In this document: positions 62,658 through 64,000 of the stretch, in pieces
Layout: each line of letters starts with the position of its first letter
Numbering within the stretch: position 1 is the stretch's first letter
From: Zemynaea arenosa
Lineage (GTDB): Bacteria > Pseudomonadota > Gammaproteobacteria > Burkholderiales > Burkholderiaceae_D
Direction of reading: 5' to 3'
NCBI RefSeq assembly: GCF_004614185.1
Contig: NZ_SPVF01000253.1
Span: 1 to 64,000 of the forward strand
DNA: 64,000 nucleotides
Notes under the pieces: generated by a model
Seen by the model: the letters and a program-made list of their open reading frames with translations, nothing else
The model's database searches: none
What the model was told of the DNA's origin: nothing
Made by a program: the position numbers and the translations under genes

Positions 62658-64000
62658 CAGACCAGTCCTTCGAAGAGCAGTACGTCGACCTCGTCGCCCG
62701 CGGCGACATTGCCTTGTTCATCGTGCAGCACCACCATGCAGTTGGCTTCGACCATTGAGCGCAGGATGCCTGAGCCTTGGGAGCCGGTGATGCGCACTTC
62801 GCGCCCGTCGGGCGACAGGATGCCGCGCTGGTATTCGGTGCGGCCGGGCTTCTTGCGGATCGCGCCCGCGGATGTCACGCGCAGCAGCGGCAGCGGGGCC
62901 TGCGCGCCCATCATGTGCAGCAGCGCGTCGCGCGCGAAGAAGTAGAAGGACACCATCACGGCGACCGGATTCCCGGGGAGGCCGAACAGGAAAGCGCTGC
63001 GGCCATTCGACTGCACGCGGCCAAAGGCCAGCGGCCGGCCGGGGCGCATGCCGATCTTCCAGAAGGTGACGTCGCCGAGGCGCGCCATGACCTCCTTCGT
63101 GTAGTCCGCCGCGCCAACGGAGACGCCGCCGGAGGTGACGATGGCATCGGCGTTCTCGCAGGCGCTGCGCAGGGCATCTTCCAGTGCCTGCGGATCGTCG
63201 CGCACGATGCCCATGTCGATCACGTCGCAGCCGAGGCGCTGCAGCATGCCGAAGATGGTGTAACGGTTGCTGTCGTAGACGCAGCCTTCGTCCAGCGGTT
63301 CGCCGATCGAGCGCAGTTCGTCGCCGGTTGAAAAGAAGGCCACGCGCAGGCGCCGCTGCACCGGCACTTCCGCCATGCCGAGGGAGGCCATGAGACCCAG
63401 GTCCGCCGGGCGCAGAATGCGGCCGCGCTTCAGGGCCGGGCTGCCGGCCTTGAGATCCTCGCCCTGGAAACGGCGGTTGTCGCCCTGCTTCAGCGTACGG
63501 GGAGCGATGGTGATGCTGTGCTCATGTGTCGACGCCACGTGCTCCTGGGGGATCACGGTGTCGCAGCCATCCGGCATGACGCCACCGGTCATGATGCGCA
63601 CGCACTCGCCGCTGGCCGGCACCGCATCCGAAGGCCGTCCCGCGTACACGGTGGCGATCACGGAGAGCGTGATCGGCGCATCGTCGCGCAGGTCACTCCC
63701 GCGGAAGGCGTAACCGTCCATGGCCGAATTGTCATGGGCGGGCACGTTGATCGGGGAGATCAGATCGTCGGCCAGCACGCGGCCCAGCGCCGCACGGATG
63801 GCCACGCGCTCCACCGCGCGCACGGGCGTGACGAACTCGCGGATGATGCGCTGCGCATCGCGCACGGGCAGGGCGTCGGGGTCGTAGGCGGACAGGCAGC
63901 TGGTGACGTCCGTCAGCTTGGGCATGCCCATCGCCTGCAGCTCGTCCAGCGTGTTGATGTTGCGGAAGGCGCCGTCGTCCTCGAACACCACCTCGGCCAC
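62657..64000 (-). CDS. moeA: Molybdopterin molybdotransferase MoeA, in frame with MobA-like end; 5' truncated
   Basis: Inserts molybdate into adenylated molybdopterin. The MoeA part (from MPKLTDVTSC at 63925) is 422 residues: NVPAHDNSAMDGYAF, GGVMPDGCDTVIPQE, FFSTGDEL, TSGGVSVGAADY and FGLPGNPVAVMV. Upstream the same frame stays open to the window edge and reads EDDGAFRNINTLDELQAMG, like the C-terminus of MobA. This is either a MobA-MoeA fusion or a mobA gene lacking a separate stop. A normal MoeA start at 63925 is available. Confidence 0.88.
   Translation of the reverse strand: MAEVVFEDDGAFRNINTLDELQAMGMPKLTDVTSCLSAYDPDALPVRDAQRIIREFVTPVRAVERVAIRAALGRVLADDLISPINVPAHDNSAMDGYAFRGSDLRDDAPITLSVIATVYAGRPSDAVPASGECVRIMTGGVMPDGCDTVIPQEHVASTHEHSITIAPRTLKQGDNRRFQGEDLKAGSPALKRGRILRPADLGLMASLGMAEVPVQRRLRVAFFSTGDELRSIGEPLDEGCVYDSNRYTIFGMLQRLGCDVIDMGIVRDDPQALEDALRSACENADAIVTSGGVSVGAADYTKEVMARLGDVTFWKIGMRPGRPLAFGRVQSNGRSAFLFGLPGNPVAVMVSFYFFARDALLHMMGAQAPLPLLRVTSAGAIRKKPGRTEYQRGILSPDGREVRITGSQGSGILRSMVEANCMVVLHDEQGNVAAGDEVDVLLFEGLV

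Overview
The window is GC-rich DNA, densely packed with genes on both strands, and it contains no phage, plasmid or transposase gene. Several features point to a betaproteobacterium of the Burkholderiales, most likely Oxalobacteraceae (Massilia/Duganella/Janthinobacterium-like). They are a PHB phasin beginning MFAIPEQ, an 87-residue second-type IF-1 beside a cold-shock gene, adjacent bpt and aat genes, a TonB-ExbB-ExbD-ExbD cluster, and above all a complete alpha-hydroxyketone quorum-sensing locus of the CqsA/LqsA/JqsA type. The genus is an inference.

Layout. 1-5.6 kb: a 5'-truncated MscS channel, an acyl-lipid/CoA desaturase, radC-rpmB-rpmG on the minus strand, and slpA-ispH. 5.8-9.6 kb: livHMGF, the membrane and ATPase parts of a branched-chain amino acid importer, without a binding protein. 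9.8-15.4 kb: a phasin with a promoter flanked by two matching operators, an EamA exporter, a nitroreductase, a PBP7-type peptidase, an array of 116-bp tandem repeats, an IclR regulator and dgkA. 15.4-23.2 kb: a fused MarR-acetyltransferase gene, then sulfate uptake (sbp, two bystander genes, cysT-cysW-cysA-cysB with 4-bp overlaps) and a 1-Cys peroxiredoxin. 23.3-28.6 kb: a TSUP exporter, an aldo/keto reductase, pyrD, two N-degron aminoacyl transferases, a Nudix hydrolase and an initiator tRNA. 28.6-36.1 kb: a hybrid histidine kinase, AlkA-type glycosylase, EamA exporter, XdhC, a 45-residue membrane protein, an adhesin-E-like protein and an M48-like lipoprotein with a broken active site. 36.1-42.2 kb: ribF-ileS-lspA-coaBC-dut. 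42.4-46.3 kb: the TonB energy-transduction cluster with a TPR protein. 46.8-51.6 kb: prkA-yeaH-spoVR. 52.2-55.8 kb: an adenine/adenosine deaminase and a large FtsX-type permease. 55.7-61.1 kb: the quorum-sensing locus (response regulator and sensor kinase divergent from the synthase) followed by a truncated haemoglobin and rmuC. 61.2-64 kb: cspA, infA, a small DUF3052-like protein, and moeA running in frame with a MobA-like C-terminus into the window edge.

How the parts connect. The strongest system-level reading is the jqs-type locus. A PLP-dependent synthase makes a diffusible alpha-hydroxyketone. A six-helix-type membrane kinase would sense it, and an unusual receiver protein with no DNA-binding domain that I recognise would carry the output. 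A haem protein is translationally coupled behind the synthase. A second theme is a family of short inverted-repeat elements with a core near ACCGGGGTCAGGCC. They occur at about 2.6, 9.6-9.8 and 13.6-14.05 kb, always between genes, and one copy serves as the terminator of the liv operon.
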